Of a stretch of DNA of 64,000 nucleotides, positions 1 to 10,127 are shown piece after piece. Position numbers and translations under genes: made by a program. This stretch comes from Saccharothrix ecbatanensis (GTDB lineage Bacteria > Actinomycetota > Actinomycetes > Mycobacteriales > Pseudonocardiaceae), in the NCBI RefSeq assembly GCF_014205015.1, contig NZ_JACHMO010000001.1, forward strand, positions 930,001 to 994,000, in the 5' to 3' direction. Below the pieces are notes generated by a model. That model was not told where the DNA came from and did not search any database. It saw only the letters and a list, made by a program, of their open reading frames with translations. Numbering within the stretch: position 1 is the first letter of the stretch; the number at the start of each line of letters is the position of its first letter.

Positions 1-9
1 ACCGACCGT

Positions 10-801
10 TTGTCGAACTGGACCACCTCGTCGGCGACCACGACGGCCCTGCTGTTGTTCGTGGTTCTGTTGGCCGCCGCAGCGGCTGGCCTGACCGCCC
101 AGGCTCTCGGTTCCCTGATCGAGCGCGCCTGGCTCGCCGACCGCTGGACATCCCGCCGGCCGCCACTCCGGCACCTAGCCCGCCTGCGCGTTCGCCGCCG
201 CCACCGCCGCTGGTCGACCAAGCAGAGCGCCTACCACGCCCTCGCCCAAGCCAAGGCCGAACGCCTCGCCCACGGCGACCCCGTCCCGCCTGAAATGGAC
301 CAAGCCCTGATCGCAGGGCACAGCCGCATCGCGCGCATCGCCCTCGAAGAACCTGCCCGACCGGGCTGGATCGGTGACCGCCTGCACGCCGTCGTGCACC
401 GCATTGACCGCGACTACCGCCTTGACTTGCCCACCGCGTGGCCCTACCTCTGGCTCACCATGCCGGAAGAAACCCGCATCACCATCACCGATGCCAGAGC
501 CGCGTTCGGCCGATCCGCCACCTTGGCTGGCTGGGGCGTGCTCTACCTGGCCGCGGGCATCCTGTGGTGGCCAGGTGCCCTGCTCGCCGCGGCGATCCTG
601 ATCACCGCTCGCCACCGCGCCCGCGACGCCACCGAGACCTACGCTTCCCTCGTCGAGGCCGCAACCCGCCTCCATACCCCTGCCCTGGCCACCACCCTCC
701 GCCTGGACCACACCGGACCGCTGGACCGCGCGACCGGCTGGGCCGTCACCTGCCTGTTGCAAGGCCGCCCAGACCTGATCCCCTTCGTGCCGCACAAGTG
801 A
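10..801 (+). CDS. Two-pass membrane protein of unknown function, 5' end uncertain
   Basis: I do not recognise the family. Reading from the TTG at position 10 gives 263 residues, but the frame is open to the window edge, so the real start may lie upstream. There are two hydrophobic segments, about residues 11-33 and 171-200, separated by a very basic stretch (about 45-70) and a soluble helical region. The last 60 residues look soluble. This suggests an inner-membrane protein with cytoplasmic loops. No enzyme motif is visible. It converges on the CHAT protein gene on the other strand; a functional link between the two is only a guess. Confidence 0.6.
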   Translation: MSNWTTSSATTTALLLFVVLLAAAAAGLTAQALGSLIERAWLADRWTSRRPPLRHLARLRVRRRHRRWSTKQSAYHALAQAKAERLAHGDPVPPEMDQALIAGHSRIARIALEEPARPGWIGDRLHAVVHRIDRDYRLDLPTAWPYLWLTMPEETRITITDARAAFGRSATLAGWGVLYLAAGILWWPGALLAAAILITARHRARDATETYASLVEAATRLHTPALATTLRLDHTGPLDRATGWAVTCLLQGRPDLIPFVPHK

Positions 802-893
802 ATCCCGTCGAAGAGGCGAAGTGGGGAACGGGATGGCTGGTTCGAGCGGCGCAGTAACAATAGGCGGTTCAGACTGACTGGAGGACCCTGCCG

Positions 894-974
894 ATGAGGA
901 CGCGGACCCGGGCCGAGTGTGCCGTGTGTGGCACGGGCCTGGTGGTCCGAGGGTCGAAGGTGTCACGGCATTGA
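894..974 (+). CDS. Possible 26-residue CxxC micro-protein
   Basis: A short ATG frame with a good GGAGG ribosome site at 880-884, nine bases before the start. It is basic and has one CAVC pair (a C-x-x-C knuckle) at residues 9-12. It lies in the 184-base gap between the membrane protein gene and the convergent CHAT gene. Evidence is only the ribosome site and composition; it could be chance. Confidence 0.3.
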   Translation: MRTRTRAECAVCGTGLVVRGSKVSRH

Positions 975-985
975 TGAAGTGACCT

Positions 986-3900
986 CTACGGGCCGGTGTG
1001 GAGGTAGGGCGCCCATACCAGTGGGTCGGTGGGCCATTGCGCCCGTAACGCGGTGACCGCGTGGTGCAAGGCGTGGGCGGTGTCCGGGGTGCCGGTGGTG
1101 GTGAGGGCCGCGTAGACCGCGTCGGCGACGTCCGGGGCCAGGTGGTCGTAGATCGACCACAGGGTGGCGATGACGTTCCGGTAGCCCAGGAGTTGCATCG
1201 CCGCGGCCAGGTGCACGGCTTCGTCGACCATTCTGGGGCTGCCGGTCGCCGTCTGACAGGCGGACAGGAACGCCAGCTCGCGTCGGCCCGGGTTGTGGTG
1301 GATCAGATCGGCGATGCGGAGCGGGCCGTCGGCGAGCCAGAACGCGCTCTCAGTGGGGTCGCTGAAGTGTTGGCTGCCGTGGCAGGAGAAGTGCGCCCAC
1401 GCATGCCGCGGCAGCTCGGCGAGGACCCGGGCCGTGGTCGGGGTGTCCGGGGACTGGCCGTCGGTCCGGTTCTCCAGGCGGGTGGTGATCGGGTAGCGGG
1501 CGTGCACGCGGTCCAGCTCGTCGGACACGGCGGGCAGGTCGGTCGCGCCGGGAGTGGTGGGCACGCCGACGGCCAGCAGCGCCGGCCTGCCCGTCGGGGC
1601 CGGTGCGTTTCTGGCGCGCAGCAACGCGGTCAGCGTGGGGGTGTACGACGAGATCACGCGGTCGGGCACCGTGCCGCCGGCGGCGTCGGTCCGGCGACGG
1701 GGGTGGTGGCCGGCGGCGTGCAGCGGCAGCAGGGCAAGGGGGCCGGTCGGGCACCACCAGATCCTCGGCCACGCGCCGGCCGGCGGGGCGATGTGGCCGA
1801 GCCTGGTCAGCACCGGGTCGGCGATGGTGTCCCACAGCCACGCCAGGACGTCCAGGATCGTGTGCCGGTCCTGTTCCCGTTCGGCGAACGAACGGTTCGG
1901 GTCGGTGGCGCGGCCCAGGGCGCCTAGCAGGGCGTTGGCCCGTGTCGTCGCCGTCGCGCGGGTCAGGGTGGTCAGCTCGACCACGTCGACACCGGTGGCG
2001 GAGACCAGCAGCGCGTGGCAGCCGTGGCGGCTGAGGTTGACGATGACCACCGTGCCGGCACCGGCCGCGGCCCGGAGTTCGGTGAACGACGTGGGTTGGA
2101 GGAACCGCTCGAAACCGTCGATGGCACGTATCCGGCCGATGAGGTCGTCGAACTCGCGGGCGGCGCGCATGCGCTCCTCAGCCACGCGATTCTGTTCGGC
2201 GCGTGGGTCGTCGTCATCGCCGGACGGGCTCACCGCGGGCAGCGGCGCGTCCAACAGCGTCCGGATCCGCTCGAAGTGCTCGGCCAGCGCGGGTGCGCGT
2301 TCGGCCAGCTCGGTGAGGTCGGTGCGCAGGTTGAACAGCTGTGCCCACAACACCGACCGGCCGGTGTCGAGCAGTTCCACCGCCTCCTCGGGACGGCCGG
2401 CGCGGACCGCGCACGCCGCGCCGTCCGCGGCCAGGCCACTCCAGCGTGCGACCCGGTCCTCCTGGGTGGCGCGGGCCAGGCCGTGCGAGGCGAACCGCGG
2501 CAGCAGCCGTACCGCCGCCGCGTACCCGTCCGCAGCCGAGTCGATCCGACCGGCCTCGGCCGCCATCTCTCCCCACATCCCGGCCGCGGCCATCCGATCC
2601 GGGAGTGCACCCGACTCGACGCCGTACGCCTCCCGGAATGCGACGGTCGCCTGGTCAAGGTCTGCCGGTTGACGGGTGCGCCTGAACCGGTCGCGGAGCA
2701 TCGCGCCGAGGACGATCAGTGCCTTCACGCGATCGGGGTGTTCGCGTGGGAGGCCGGCCACCGCCTCGCCCGCAGTGGTGATCGCCTCGTCCACATCCGT
2801 GAGTTCGCCGGTGCGCTCGAACCGAATGCCCAGGAGGACGGCGAGGTGCACCAGAGTGCTCCGGTCGGGATCGTCGGGCGGGGTGGCGGCGATCGCGTCA
2901 CGTGCGGTCGACAGCGCCTCGTCCAGATCGCTCGCCTCGGCGGTGCGCCGATACCGGGTCTGCAGCGCGTTGCTGAGGCTGTTCAGATGGGTGGAGCGCA
3001 CTGGGTGGTCGTGCGGCGTGCCCGCGATCGCTTGCCGGATGGCGGTGATGGCCTCGTCGAGATCGGCCGGCTCGTCGGTGACGCGGTACCGGTCGATCAG
3101 CCCCGTACCGAGGTTGCCCAGGAAGATCTGGTGGTACGGGTTGTCCGGCCGGCTGGCGGCGATCGCGTCGCGATCCAGCGCGATGCTGTCGGCCAGGTCG
3201 GCCAGGCGATCGGTGTGCAGGTAGCGGGTGTGCAGCGCGGAGCCCAGGTTCGCCAGGTACCGGTGGTACCTGGCGTGGTCGGGTGCGGTGCGGGCGACCG
3301 CGTGGCGGCCGGCGACGACGGCGTCGTCCAGGTCGGCCTCCTGGCGGGTGCGCCGGTACCGGTGATGCAGGGCGACGCCGAGCCTGTCCTGGATGCCGGG
3401 GTAGTCCGGGTGCGTGGCCGACGTGACCTGCGCTGCGTCGCGTAGGGCGCGGACGCCCTCGTCGAGGTCGGCCGGCGTCCCGGTGCGCTGGAACCTGGTC
3501 AGCAACGCGGCCCCGAGTCCGGCCCGGTTTAGGGCGAAGTCCGTGTGACCGGCCGGTGTGGCGACCACGGCCTGACGATGTGCGGTGACGCCGTCGTCGA
3601 GGTCGGTCAGGTCGCCCGTGCGATCGAACCGGGCGAGCAACGCCGTGCCGTACTGCGAATGGAACTTCGCGAAGTCCACGTCCTCCGGGGTTGCCGCGGC
3701 CGTCGAGGTGCGGGCGGCGGCGACCGCACCCTCCACATCGGATAGTCGGCTCGTCGACTCGAACCGGGCGAGCAGCGTGCGGCCGAGGTTGTGGTGCAGC
3801 CCGGCGTAGTTCGGGTCGTAGGGTTCGGTGGCGGCGCACGCCTCCGTCAACGCGGTGATCGCGTCCGTCAGCGCGACTTGGTTCCCGGTGGTGATGAACT

Positions 3901-5122
3901 GTTCGTGCAGTGCCAGGCCGAGTGTGCTCACGCACGCGACACGGTCGGGGTGACCGGGCTGAGCGCCTGCCACGGCCGCGCGTCCGGTCGTGACGGCCTC
4001 GTCTAGGTCCTCCCTCCGGCCGATGTGCTCGGACCGGACGCGGAGCGTCGCCGACAGGTTGGCCAGGTACCCCGGATAGCGGACCGAGTTCGGGGGAGTC
4101 TCGGCGAATGCCTCGCGACCGGCGGTGACGGCGTCGTTCAGGTCGTCGAACCGGCCGGTGCGTTCGAAGCGGTCCCGCAGCGCGAGACCGAGCTGGGAGA
4201 GCACCGCGGGCCGCTCGGACGCCACCGGTGACAGGGCGGCCCGCGCCGTGAGCAACCTGTCGATGACCGCGTCGAGGTCGGCCAACCGGTCGACGAGGTG
4301 TCGCCGGGCGTTGAGCAACCGGACGACGGCGAGCAGGCGCTCGGCCCGCGCCGCGTCCCCAGGAGGGGTGGTGTCGGCGGCCTCGGTGAAGGCGGCGAGC
4401 GCCGCGTCGAGGTCGGCCGGTTCGCTCAGCCGGATGAACCGTTCCTCGATGGCACAGCCCAGGTTGAACAGCCGGCCGGGGCGGTGCGGCTGCCCAGGCA
4501 GCGCCGCGGCCACCGCGTCCCGAGCGGCGGTAATGGCGTAGTCCACGGCCGTCAGCGCTACTTGCGGGTTACCGCCGTCGGCCGGTTCCGCGTCCTCGTG
4601 CGCGATGGCGTACGGACTCATGATGACTTCGGTCTGCTGGACCGGATCGGTGGTGACGGTGATCCCGGACGAATCGACGGTGTTCGGCGCCGCGCAGCCG
4701 GGGCAGCGGACCACCGTGTCGTTCCGGTAACGCAGCGCGTCGTGCCACGAATGTCCGCACCGGCCGCATTTGACCCGCGCGACGAAGTTGTCGCCGTGGC
4801 CCCGGGCCGCCGATCTCAGGCCGAACGCATTGGTGATGGACTCGATTCGTCCGACGCAGTCCGCCGACCTGGTGTCGGCTTGCCAGGGCAGCAGGTTCTC
4901 CAGGTACAGACCCTCGATGTCCGTGCCCCAGTTCCCCTGCGGGGTTTCAACCACGATGTAGAACAACTGGCGCTCGACCCGTCGGGTCAACAGGAACGCC
5001 TTCGCGACCTCCGCATCGGCAGCGCGGTAGGTCTCGTAGACAGCACCATTCTGGTTGGTTTCGGTGAACACGTACACCGGTTGACCCTGGTCCGGCGTCG
5101 ACTCGCGTCTCGACCAGCTCAT
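986..5122 (-). CDS. Zinc-ribbon, TPR and CHAT-domain protein (caspase-like protease family)
   Basis: CHAT domains are caspase/separase-type cysteine proteases fused to TPRs; several act in bacterial conflict or cell-death systems. This 1378-residue protein has an unrecognised N-terminal domain (about 1-110), a zinc ribbon with Cys 119, 122, 140 and 143, a long array of tetratricopeptide-like helical repeats (about 190-950; recurring units of the form 'ADLDEAV', 'RYRRT', 'NLG'), and a C-terminal CHAT domain. The catalytic pair is visible: His at about 1248 in HFSCHG and Cys at about 1289 in LSACQT. The start is supported by AGGAGG four bases before the ATG. There is no signal peptide, so it is cytoplasmic. 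Its substrate or partner is unknown; no dedicated target protein is evident beside it. Intact and long, in contrast to its decayed neighbours. Confidence 0.88.
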   Translation of the reverse strand: MSWSRRESTPDQGQPVYVFTETNQNGAVYETYRAADAEVAKAFLLTRRVERQLFYIVVETPQGNWGTDIEGLYLENLLPWQADTRSADCVGRIESITNAFGLRSAARGHGDNFVARVKCGRCGHSWHDALRYRNDTVVRCPGCAAPNTVDSSGITVTTDPVQQTEVIMSPYAIAHEDAEPADGGNPQVALTAVDYAITAARDAVAAALPGQPHRPGRLFNLGCAIEERFIRLSEPADLDAALAAFTEAADTTPPGDAARAERLLAVVRLLNARRHLVDRLADLDAVIDRLLTARAALSPVASERPAVLSQLGLALRDRFERTGRFDDLNDAVTAGREAFAETPPNSVRYPGYLANLSATLRVRSEHIGRREDLDEAVTTGRAAVAGAQPGHPDRVACVSTLGLALHEQFITTGNQVALTDAITALTEACAATEPYDPNYAGLHHNLGRTLLARFESTSRLSDVEGAVAAARTSTAAATPEDVDFAKFHSQYGTALLARFDRTGDLTDLDDGVTAHRQAVVATPAGHTDFALNRAGLGAALLTRFQRTGTPADLDEGVRALRDAAQVTSATHPDYPGIQDRLGVALHHRYRRTRQEADLDDAVVAGRHAVARTAPDHARYHRYLANLGSALHTRYLHTDRLADLADSIALDRDAIAASRPDNPYHQIFLGNLGTGLIDRYRVTDEPADLDEAITAIRQAIAGTPHDHPVRSTHLNSLSNALQTRYRRTAEASDLDEALSTARDAIAATPPDDPDRSTLVHLAVLLGIRFERTGELTDVDEAITTAGEAVAGLPREHPDRVKALIVLGAMLRDRFRRTRQPADLDQATVAFREAYGVESGALPDRMAAAGMWGEMAAEAGRIDSAADGYAAAVRLLPRFASHGLARATQEDRVARWSGLAADGAACAVRAGRPEEAVELLDTGRSVLWAQLFNLRTDLTELAERAPALAEHFERIRTLLDAPLPAVSPSGDDDDPRAEQNRVAEERMRAAREFDDLIGRIRAIDGFERFLQPTSFTELRAAAGAGTVVIVNLSRHGCHALLVSATGVDVVELTTLTRATATTRANALLGALGRATDPNRSFAEREQDRHTILDVLAWLWDTIADPVLTRLGHIAPPAGAWPRIWWCPTGPLALLPLHAAGHHPRRRTDAAGGTVPDRVISSYTPTLTALLRARNAPAPTGRPALLAVGVPTTPGATDLPAVSDELDRVHARYPITTRLENRTDGQSPDTPTTARVLAELPRHAWAHFSCHGSQHFSDPTESAFWLADGPLRIADLIHHNPGRRELAFLSACQTATGSPRMVDEAVHLAAAMQLLGYRNVIATLWSIYDHLAPDVADAVYAALTTTGTPDTAHALHHAVTALRAQWPTDPLVWAPYLHTGP

Positions 5123-5326
5123 CGAACCTCCTAGTGCTGTCGAGGTCCGACTTTACTGGGTGTTACTGGCTGGTCACACCGGTTTCGCGAGTCCAGCCGG
5201 TTGTTGCCGGGTGGGCCACGGGGGCGCACTTCGTGACTGGCGCAGGTGCGGTCGGCGTGGTGGGAGTTGGGCCACGACTCGCCCATGGACAGGATCGCCG
5301 GTGCGGCGTCCCGCCGTGACGGCGAA

Positions 5327-5367
5327 ACGCTCCCGGCTCGAACCCGACGGGTTCGAGCCGGGAGCGT
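5327..5367 (-). terminator. Strong intrinsic terminator-type hairpin
   Basis: Arms 5327-5345 and 5349-5367 are perfectly complementary over 19 bases with a 3-base loop, about 12 bases beyond the stop at 5379 of the galactosidase-like remnant. No U-tract is evident, as is common in actinobacteria. It lies between that remnant and the upstream end of the CHAT gene. Confidence 0.85.
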
Positions 5368-5378
5368 CGTGAGATGGG

Positions 5379-7013
5379 TCAGGAGCAGGTCAGCGTCGGC
5401 GCGATCCAGTCGGGGTGGTCGGAGCCCACACCGTCGATGCCGCCGCCGACGACCAGATCGAGGATGTCCCCCGTGATCGGGACGTCGATCGCCACCGCGG
5501 CCTGGCCGGCCCTGATCACCGGGGTCGTGGTGAGCGTGACGCCGTCCACGACGACGCTGAAGGTGACGCTGCCCGCGCCGCCGGTCTCGTCGTCCACGCC
5601 CACGAGGGCCGTGAAGCGCGAGCACTTCCCGCCGAGGTAGAACTGCAGGTCGCTTTCCGCGTGCACTCCGAGGCCCTTCGGGTAGACGGTGCCCGCGATG
5701 GTGAGGGGTTTGCCGTCGCCCGCAGCCAGTTCGCCGTTGCTCATGTCGCGCTCGACCGGGCCCCAGCCGCTGACGGAGCCGAGGAAGGGCAGGCCGCCCA
5801 CCTCGACCTCGCCGCTCGGGGGCAGGGCCGGGACCACGCCGATGATCCGCTCGTCGGTCACCGACGTATGCCTGCCCTGCTGCTGGAAGCTCGCCTTCAC
5901 CTGGAGGTCGGCGGGCACCGGTGTCCCGCTCGGCGCGGTGACCGGCCACGAGAACACCGCGGACGTGCCGCCGTTGACGCGGCCAACCGACGCCGGCGTC
6001 GCCCGGCCGACCGTCCAGCCCTCGGGTGCGGTCAGCGTCGCGGTGACGTTCCGCGTAGCGGGCGCACCGGTGGGCACCCGCACCGTGGCGGTCGCCGTGA
6101 ACTGCTGCGCGTTCCCGGCCGTGTCCGGCACGCTCAGCGAGACCGACGCCTTCGGCGACGAAGGTCCCGTTCAGCCAGACGGAGAACGCGCCGGCCGAGC
6201 CGCCGCTCTGCGACGACGGCGAGATGCCGGTCTGCTTCCCGTCACTGGTGAAGCGGCCCCGGTACCAGGTGTTGCCGGTGTGGAAGCCGTAGTCGTCGGC
6301 GAACAGCACGGGCAGCGTGCCCGGCGCGGTCTTGCTGTTGGTGGTCATCTTGTCGGCGACCGGCCACGCCGAGTCGTCGAAGTCCGGTCGGCTCTCCGGC
6401 GACTCCTGCTGGTGCTTCCAGTCGGTCAGCGCGGGCAGGGTGACCGGCGCGGCCACGGGCAGCGCTCCCGTGCGGCTGCCGCTCGGGGTGCTCCGCGTCT
6501 GCACCCGCTTGCCGTTCCAGTCGACGTGTGTGGCGGTGGAGAACACCTCCACCGTGCCGTCGGACGTGGTGTCGCCGGTCAACGTCAGCAGCCCGCCCGC
6601 GGCCCGAGCGGAGCGCAGGAGGTGGGTGCCGCGGACGAGTACCGGACCCGACGCGGTGTCCTGCCGCCAGAACGTCGCCGCGGTCTGCTTGTCCGCGAGC
6701 AGCAGCAACAACGGCTGCCTGCCGTCGTCGACGAGCACGCGGGTCAGCCCGCCGTGGGTGTAGTTCAGCCGCAGGTCGCCGCGGGCGGCGTCCCAAGTGC
6801 TGGTGGCCGCGCTGATCCTCCGGTGACCTGGCCGAACCGGGACAGGTCGAAAGTCAGCCTCTGCGCGGCCCCCGGGTTGGCAGCGACGATGACGAGACGG
6901 CGCGCGGCGCTGTCGTAGGCGGCGACGGCCAGTTCACTGCCGGTGTCCAGGATGCGCATGCCCGGCCGGATGTGCCGGGTGAACTGGGCGACCACGTAGA
7001 ACTTCGTCTCCAC
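5379..7013 (-). pseudogene. Decayed secreted beta-galactosidase-like glycosidase, C-terminal part only
   Basis: Three pieces in different frames together make the C-terminal half of a glycoside hydrolase. From 7013 downward a piece containing 'KFYVVAQFTRHIRPG' resembles the end of a clan GH-A catalytic module. After a frameshift near 6825 a second piece contains 'TWYRGRF' and 'VWLNGTFV', typical of the jelly-roll domains of GH35 beta-galactosidases. After a second disruption near 6165, where the rest of the jelly roll is missing, a third piece shows an NEW3-type domain and an NPCBM-like carbohydrate-binding domain ending in '...TLTCS' at the stop. The catalytic domain and any signal peptide are absent. 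The strong hairpin at 5327-5367 sits just after the stop. Homology is by motif recall, so the exact GH family is uncertain; that the gene is broken is clear. Confidence 0.75.
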
Positions 7014-7592
7014 CGCCGGATGTCCTAAAAGTACGCGTGGCCCTGGACCGGCGAGTTGTCTTCCGCAGCGATTTCACCGGCGACCGGCTTTATCGGCGAG
7101 ACAACGTGCATGAACTGGCTACTTCACGCGTGACCTATGGCCACCAGCCGACACGACGCCCACCACCCCGCCGACCACAACCCGGTCCGCAGTTCCTGAC
7201 AACCAAAGCTCCGGTACGGCGGGCGACCGTCCACACGGCAGTCAAGACCGCCTTCGGTCGGGCCGGCTATCGCCAATGATCATCTAGCCGGCCCAACCGG
7301 TACCTGCATACAAGTCGGAACTTCACAGGTACTGGTCGATGTGATCGTCCGCGCTCGGCATCGCGCCGTTGGCAGCCGCACCCGACGGGACGTCCCCGCG
7401 GTCACAGGCGTCGCCAGGATTTCCGGCAGTGTTCGCTGCCCTGCACACGTCTCCTGCACCAAGTCCTCGACGGCCACCTTCGCGTCCAGGTCGGAATCCG
7501 CGGTGCGCGGTCGGCGGTGCGGCCGTCGAGGCGCGGGAGCGCGGCCACGGGGTTGTGAAGCCGCGCTCCCACACGCGTGTGCGGCTCCGGGG
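7014..7592 (+). other. 579-base gap with a hairpin and no convincing gene
   Basis: No frame has both a plausible start site and a recognisable product. A hairpin with 10-base perfect arms at 7260-7269 and 7285-7294 (loop 7270-7284), extendable by a few pairs, could be a terminator. Some minus-strand codon bias between 7323 and 7574 may be leftover coding sequence. Confidence 0.4.
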
Positions 7593-8315
7593 TCAGCGGC
7601 GACCCAGGTTCAGGCCGAGGTCGAGTCCCAGGCCCAAGTCCAGGCCGAGGAGTCCGCCCCGGCTGGTGCGGAAGGGCCCGCAGGCGGCCGGTGAGGTGGC
7701 TTCCAGCGGCAGGGACGGGTCGAGGTCGCTGGGTGCGCTGCCGTCGTAGGTTCCGCTGCGGTTGGGGTCGATGCCGTGCACGACCAGCACCGCCTTGCCG
7801 TTGCGGATGTTGCTCGCCACATCGGCGGTCACCGTGATGCTGCGCCGGTAGTTGTAGGAGTTGCCGTCGGGCGTCGGGAAGCGGTCGATCGCCAGGCCGC
7901 TGGCCGGGCTGGTGTCGCCGCTGGTGGTCAGCGAGGTGCCGATGTGTCCGTAGAAGGGATGCCCCTCGGTGGTGTTCACGATGCCGTCACCGCTGGTGTC
8001 GGCCCGCTGGGTCGGGCATCGGCCCTGTGCTCCGATGTGGATGTGCTGCGCGTGCGGGGCGTCGGCGAGTACGCCGCGGACGCGGACGGCGATGTCGACC
8101 TGGTTGCCGCGCAGGACGAGAGCGCCCTGCCCCGAGGCGCCGCTGTGGTTGAGCTGCCGGAGTTGCACGGTGGCCACCGTGGTGCCGCCGTCGTCGCCGG
8201 AACCGGTGCCGTGGTCGCCGTCGTGGGCCGAGGCCACCGCAGGCGCGGTGAGAGCCAGCCCTAGGGCGAACACCGGAACCGCCGCACGTGCCGCTCGGGT
8301 CTTGAACGTCGTCAT
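7593..8315 (-). CDS. Secreted CHRD-like protein
   Basis: 240 residues with a clear Sec signal peptide: basic start, hydrophobic core about 11-30, and a likely cleavage after 'ASA'. The mature part is His-rich at its start (HDGDHG) and contains an 'HAQHIHIG' stretch and 'GHPFYGHIG', reminiscent of CHRD/superoxide-dismutase-like beta-sandwich domains; the family call is tentative. The last 20 residues are a low-complexity Gly-Leu-Asp run of unknown role. Start support: AGAGGA about seven bases before the ATG. Probably extracellular or wall-associated; possible metal binding by the histidines is inference. It stands alone between two decayed stretches. Confidence 0.7.
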   Translation of the reverse strand: MTTFKTRAARAAVPVFALGLALTAPAVASAHDGDHGTGSGDDGGTTVATVQLRQLNHSGASGQGALVLRGNQVDIAVRVRGVLADAPHAQHIHIGAQGRCPTQRADTSGDGIVNTTEGHPFYGHIGTSLTTSGDTSPASGLAIDRFPTPDGNSYNYRRSITVTADVASNIRNGKAVLVVHGIDPNRSGTYDGSAPSDLDPSLPLEATSPAACGPFRTSRGGLLGLDLGLGLDLGLNLGRR

Positions 8316-8459
8316 GATCGTTCCTCTTCTTGAAGGGGTTCGAAACGGTCTGGCCTACACATGGCCTTCGGCGCGAACCCCCATCCGGATTGCCCGTATC
8401 GCAAAGTCGCCTGCCGCCCTCGACGCCACGGCGGACAACCCGGACAACAACACCATCAG

Positions 8460-9322
8460 GTGACACCCCGCCGACCGTGTCATCTCACCGAAACCAGCGT
8501 CACGCAGCGGCCCACCGCGCACCCGACCCACCGTGCCGGCCGCCGTTGCCGTCCGAGTTGGACACGGTTACGACGGTCACGAGGCCGACGCGGGGCGAAC
8601 CACTGTCGGTACCGCAGCCGTCGTCGCGCACGCTCGCCGACGACGGTTGAGGGCACTGAAACGATCACCGGCGAACCTGGCGGCCTACCGCGTCGCGCGA
8701 TGGAAACGGTCGTGCAGCTCAATCAGCGATGCACCGTGCGGTACGGCCACGCAAGCTGCTCTCGTCCGAGGACGCACGGGCCCCTGGACGAGACGCTGGC
8801 CTGGTACGCGACGTGCGCCGCCGCCAGGCCGGAGTCAACCTGCTCGTCGAGGGTCTGATGATCTAGTGGTCGGTCGAGGCCACCGGGCAGGACCACGGCG
8901 CGGTCGTCCAGCGCCTGGCGCTCGCGGTGGGACGGCTGATACCGCCGACCGCAGTCGACCCACTTCGGCGGATGCGCGGTGGCGGACCGGCGGAGAACGC
9001 GCTTCATCGCCCGGGACCACCATCCGTCGTCGGCAGAGCCCAAGCCTGGCTGCCGGCCACCCGCGACGGCGCACTCACCGTGGTCACGGTGGCCTGGAAC
9101 TGCGACTCCGAGAACCGGCCGTTCGGCATGACGATCCACGACGAGCCCCGAGTGATCGTCGGCGGCGCGGGCGTCGGCAGTGCGATCGAGTGGTCCGCAC
9201 CCGCGATCACCCGGCCACGGCCGCCGACTCGCCCGTTGGTGACCTGGCGTTGTGGTCCTTCGACGGCCGGTCGAACCACTGAACGAACCTCAGCGGGGGG
9301 CCGCCGATCGCGTTGCCGGACG
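8460..9322 (+). other. About 860-base stretch with scraps of coding sequence
   Basis: The plus strand shows protein-like fragments in one frame around 8830-9240 ('GVNLLVEGLMI', then a TAG at 8864-8866, then 'VEATGQDHGAVVQRLALAVG' and 'VVTVAWNCDSENRPFGMTI'), interrupted by the stop and by frame changes. I cannot name the family. It is most likely an old pseudogene; the longer open frames across it do not look like real proteins. Confidence 0.35.
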
Positions 9323-9369
9323 CGACGAGGGGTCGCGGCCACGGTGAGAGTGGCCACGACCCCTCGTCG
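9323..9369 (-). terminator. Terminator hairpin of the fasciclin gene
   Basis: Arms 9323-9342 and 9350-9369 pair over 20 bases with a single mismatch and a 7-base loop. It begins 17 bases past the stop of the fasciclin gene. Confidence 0.85.
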
Positions 9370-9385
9370 CATGGGGCGGTACGGG

Positions 9386-10042
9386 TCAGGAGGTGGGCAT
9401 CATGACCTTGTCGATGACGAAGACGGTGGCGTTGGCGGTCGGGATGTTGCCGCACAGGACCTTGGCGCCGTTGACCGTGACGTTGTCGCCGGAGCCCTCG
9501 ACCTTGAGCGTGCCGCCCTGGACGGTGGGCAGGTTCGCGGAGGACAGGATGCCTTCCTTGTCCATGCGCTGCGGCACGACGTGGTAGGTCAGGATGGAGG
9601 TGAGCTTGGCCTTGTCGGCGAGCACCGCGTTCAGCGTTTCCTGACCCAGGGCCTCGAACGCCGGGTCGTAGGGCGCGAAGACGGTGTACTTGGCGTCGGT
9701 CTTGTTGAGCGTGTCGACGAGGCCGGCTTCCGTGACCGCGGCCACAAGTGTCTTGAGGAGCGGGTTGTTGCTCGCCGCCGTGGCTACCGGGTCGTCGACC
9801 ATGCCGTCGAGGGAACCCTCGGTGTCCTTGGGCAGGCTGGCGCAACCGGCGCCGAAGACGTCGCTGGTCGTGGTGACGCCGTCGCTCATCGCCTTGCTGG
9901 TGGTCGTGGTGGTGGTGGTCGTCGTGGCGGCGGCCGAGGTGGTGGCGTCCGAGGCGGTTTGTTCGCCGCTGCCGCACGCGGCGACGGAGATCATGGCCGC
10001 GGTCAGGACGCCGATCGCGGACGCGAGCCGGGTGCTGCGCAT
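9386..10042 (-). CDS. Fasciclin-domain (MPT83/MPT70-like) surface lipoprotein
   Basis: 218 residues. The N-terminus has a lipoprotein signal with lipobox 'VAAC' (Cys about 23), then a Thr-rich linker with a long run of threonines (about 40-50), then a fasciclin (FAS1) domain with the hallmark 'YTVFAPYDPAFEAL' (H1-type motif), 'LTYHVVPQRM' and 'VFVIDKVMMP' at the end. Start choice: AAAGGAG about eight bases before the ATG. FAS1 lipoproteins are adhesion or signalling proteins; in mycobacteria MPT83/MPT70 belong to the SigK regulon. Here a SigK/RskA pair lies 2 kb upstream on the same strand, so regulation by it is likely (inference). Separated from the molybdoenzyme remnant by 134 bases holding a possible SigK -10 element. 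Confidence 0.88.
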   Translation of the reverse strand: MRSTRLASAIGVLTAAMISVAACGSGEQTASDATTSAAATTTTTTTTTSKAMSDGVTTTSDVFGAGCASLPKDTEGSLDGMVDDPVATAASNNPLLKTLVAAVTEAGLVDTLNKTDAKYTVFAPYDPAFEALGQETLNAVLADKAKLTSILTYHVVPQRMDKEGILSSANLPTVQGGTLKVEGSGDNVTVNGAKVLCGNIPTANATVFVIDKVMMPTS

Positions 10043-10127
10043 GAGATTGCTCCTTTGAGGACGGTGCCGGACTGTGTTTCCCGGCTTGTCATGAGTGGTT
10101 CGGTGCCGGTGTGGCGTCGGATTGGTC

